Shown: positions 61,701-64,000 of the stretch, piece by piece
Layout of the letters: every line of letters starts with the position of its first letter
How positions within the stretch are numbered: position 1 is the stretch's first letter
Source of the DNA: Lineus longissimus
Taxonomy: Eukaryota > Nemertea > Pilidiophora > Heteronemertea > Lineidae
Direction of reading: 5' to 3'
DNA: 64,000 nucleotides
Assembly: GCF_910592395.1 (NCBI RefSeq)
Contig: NC_088313.1
Span: forward strand, 3,970,501-4,034,500
Made by a program: the position numbers and the translations under genes
The notes under the pieces: generated by a model
Database searches by the model: none
What the model was told of the DNA's origin: nothing
The model's input: the letters and a program-made list of their open reading frames with translations, nothing else

Positions 61701-63519
61701 ATGGCTGGCCTCATCTCAGACACAGTGCTCCCCCGACAGAAGGCGTTCATCTTGGCCCTCCTAGTCAAACTTCTGGGTTCGTTATTGAGTTTTGGGTCCC
61801 GAATGGTAGTGTATCGTATGCAAGGTCAACCGCCCGATAAATTGGTAAGTAGACTTTGTTGTCATCCTCCTCGCGCAGGGCCGGAACTCTATTTATCGAA
61901 GACGTCATTCCGTCCCTGCCATTGCTTCCGAGCGGCCTTCACTTGACCATTTCATTATTATAAGACTATCAGGTAACGCAGTCACGCAAATGTATCTCAT
62001 GTGGTTATCAAAACATTTTAATTGTTGGCTGTCTGTTTGTACCCTGCGACTATGACGGGTGTCAGCGTGTATATTTCCACACTTCAGGAACAGGATGATT
62101 AGTACCAGCGGCAAAAACAATCTGTGCGAAAGTAGAATTTGACTTCTCTTATTGGAGGCTCGCCAGCTTTGCCGGGCAATATGAATTTCTGTTCTTCATA
62201 AGATCGACTCACATCATTATAATAATCTCTCTACCGACAGGTTCAAATGTTACTCTGGGTGAATATCCTTGGTATAGCATTGATGGTCGTTGCCATCTGT
62301 TTCTTCCCGCTCTTTATATCTTTCGGGAGCCAGCAAGTTAACCTGGAGAAGAACGCTGTGTGTTCTTACCTTAGATGGTAGGTAGAATAGAGATGGCGTG
62401 AACGTCTGAAGATCGACACCGTATAGAGTAGTCGCACGAACATTTGTAAGACAGGAAAATCAGATGCCAATATCCTACACGACAAGGCACGATGAACATT
62501 AGATATCTTTTTGTCATGCCAATTATCATATTTCCCCGAGCAAATTGGACAAAAATCCAAATACTCAACTTAGAAGCCTACCTGGACTTGGTTGGCCGAA
62601 GGTACAACAAAAAGTCTTACACATCCCCAGCTCAATTCCCGGCTCCCGCTCAGGATTCTGCCAATTTTTCAGGTTGTTGTTGACAGTAGCTCTCGGAGCG
62701 CTAACTGCCGCTGGAATTAACAAGCTAAACATCACCAAAGCTTTTCCCGGACTGACATCTTTCGTCTGTGACGTATTGTCTGTTGTTGTTTTCTTGGTCG
62801 CCATTAGGAAATACAACACAATCTCAACTGATGCAGGTAAGCCAACATCTACATGTACATATATCAATGTTCGGAATGCTTTAGTAAATGCAATAGGCCT
62901 ATACTGATATCTTACTGACATGCCCTCATACATTCTGTTTTGTACGCATTGGACTATACATGACATCCTGTTTTCATATACGCATATACGCATATATCTC
63001 GACACCAATTGGCGAGCTCGTGTAACTGTATTATCACCCGGCTCCTGACTTTCGTCACCGGCTTTAAGGTGAGACTTCTGGCATTGTTAGAGTACTGAGC
63101 TCGGTTGTTCAAAAGCACAAAAGTCACGTTATCCTTAGCGGTTACGTTAAGCATCCTTATGGACGTTATCTCTTGCAGTTAATCCCATTAGAATTTTCAC
63201 GTTAAGACATAACGGCGCCGGTATTAAAAGGTAACGTGATTTCGAACAACCCAGCCAAGGACACTATCCGTCAGACACATAAAACCTGCTTCTTTCAGGG
63301 CGTCGTCGGTTCAAAGAATTCATGCGGATTCTGCGGGCACACGTGCCGTGTTTCTGCCAAAGGAGACGGTTCGACGAGGCGTACGACCCCTGGGGTAATC
63401 CAGTACGGCTGCGCGAGATCCAGGAGAAACGAGCGATGGATAGATTTCATCTAAAGAAAGGGGTCCTATTGGTCGCCTTGTTGTCCTGCGGAGCAGTTGC
63501 TGCTATGATATACTATCTG
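61701..63519 (+). CDS. Multi-pass membrane protein, family not recognised, 5' part only
   Basis: Exons 61701-61844, 62241-62377, 62673-62836 and 63299-63519 join in phase (222 codons) and end at a donor CTG|GTGAGT, so the gene continues beyond the window. There are about five hydrophobic segments: AFILALLVKLLGSLLSF (residues 15-31), LLWVNILGIALMVVAICFF (52-70), LLLTVALGALTAAG (95-108), DVLSVVVFLVAI (129-140) and VLLVALLSCGAVAAMIYYL (near 204-222). One NIT sequon, INKLNIT, lies between segments 3 and 4. Between segments 4 and 5 is a basic loop with RRRRFKEF and CFCQRRRFDEAYDPWGNP. No signal peptide or known motif. Start chosen as the first ATG of an open frame with a good donor. Confidence 0.75.
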
Positions 63520-63729
63520 GTGAGTCGACCTCACACTGAACTTCCAGCGCTATCGCCTCCGCATATATGGCGGTCCATTGCGGTCACGATTGCCCAATTT
63601 CCAGTCAACGCTATTTCTTTACCGTTGAACGGGATGAATTCCCGTCAAACAGCATTTGGTTTCGTTAAAACCTATTTAACGCACGGTTTTCAAATTGCGC
63701 GCTCCTTGCATCTATGGCTTAGCCTGCCT

Positions 63730-63775
63730 ACCCCCCCCCCTCCCTCCTACGGCGGGGGCGGGGGGGGGGGGGCGA
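63730..63775. repeat. Facing poly(C) and poly(G) tracts
   Basis: A C-rich tract (about 63730-63746) and a G-rich tract (63752-63775) separated by 'ctacgg' can pair as a hairpin, or the G tract can form a quadruplex. Homopolymer lengths may be unreliable. It lies in the intron after exon 4 of the membrane-protein gene. Confidence 0.7.
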
Positions 63776-64000
63776 TTGGGTCATCTCAGTGTCATCACAG
63801 TGATTGCAGACACTCGCCAAAATACTCCCATCTGTACTTGTGTAGGAGTTACATTCGAGGTGTCATTACTCTAGAAAATTCGAAAAAGGTTATTGCAAGG
63901 TAATTATTGCAAGGTAATGCAGATTTATTGCATGGAAGGAGGGTGCAGTGATACAGGGTGGATGTGCAGTCAGAGCGCGCCGTTAGTGCTGAAAGGACCT

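Noticed and set aside
62565-63008. Minus-strand ORF of 147 codons
   Set aside because: Antisense to exon 3 of the membrane protein gene and continues into its intron without features.

Overview
This window is nuclear DNA of an invertebrate bilaterian animal. The genes are split by GT-AG introns, the introns and intergenic DNA are AT-rich, and short inverted-repeat transposons and minisatellites are abundant. The proteins resemble vertebrate orthologues closely, but the layout is compact and the repeats are not vertebrate. eRF1 carries the NIKS and YxCxxxF motifs of standard-code eukaryotes. The species cannot be named from the sequence; a lophotrochozoan or invertebrate deuterostome would fit.

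Layout. 0.3-0.6 kb (-): first coding exon of a PDCD4-like gene. 1.1-2.8 kb (+): FAHD1, three exons, complete. 6.8-12.0 kb (-): ETF1 (eRF1), ten coding exons, with an apparent one-base insertion just after the GGQ motif. 12.7-15.4 kb (+): PSTK, five exons, complete. PDCD4/FAHD1 and ETF1/PSTK are two successive head-to-head pairs with 0.56 and 0.76 kb between start codons. 15.4-31.2 kb is gene-poor: MITEs, a 2.5 kb array of a 63-bp minisatellite (27.1-29.6 kb) and a 0.7 kb element whose inverted ends are themselves tandem arrays (29.85-30.55 kb). 31.3-34.25 kb (+): an ACER2-like alkaline ceramidase with two tandem alternative first exons. 35.6-40.4 kb: a complex of direct and inverted copies of a roughly 0.93 kb unit carrying a tRNA(Tyr)-like module, invaded by short transposons that have TGT...ACA ends and sit in CCGG sites. 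41.1-43.1 kb (-): an unrecognised 501-aa protein gene. 43.1-48.5 kb: no gene seen. 48.5-58.1 kb (-): PTCD3 (mitoribosomal PPR protein mS39), sixteen exons traced, first exon not found. 60.3-61.2 kb: a 945-bp transposon with perfect 26-bp inverted ends and a perfect 9-bp target duplication. 61.7-63.5 kb (+): 5' part of an unrecognised multi-pass membrane protein that runs off the window.

The genes are unrelated housekeeping functions: translation termination, selenocysteyl-tRNA synthesis, mitochondrial translation, acylpyruvate metabolism and ceramide hydrolysis. They do not form a pathway. The most unusual signals are structural. Two independent minisatellites in PTCD3 (43 bp and 53 bp) both grow out of a 5' splice site, so each repeat unit carries a copy of the exon end and its donor. 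A set of different short transposons all occupy CCGG tetranucleotides, twice the same homologous site in different repeat copies. The ceramidase first exons duplicate the segment that binds calcium in the human paralogue. The reading frame of eRF1 is broken at its catalytic loop.
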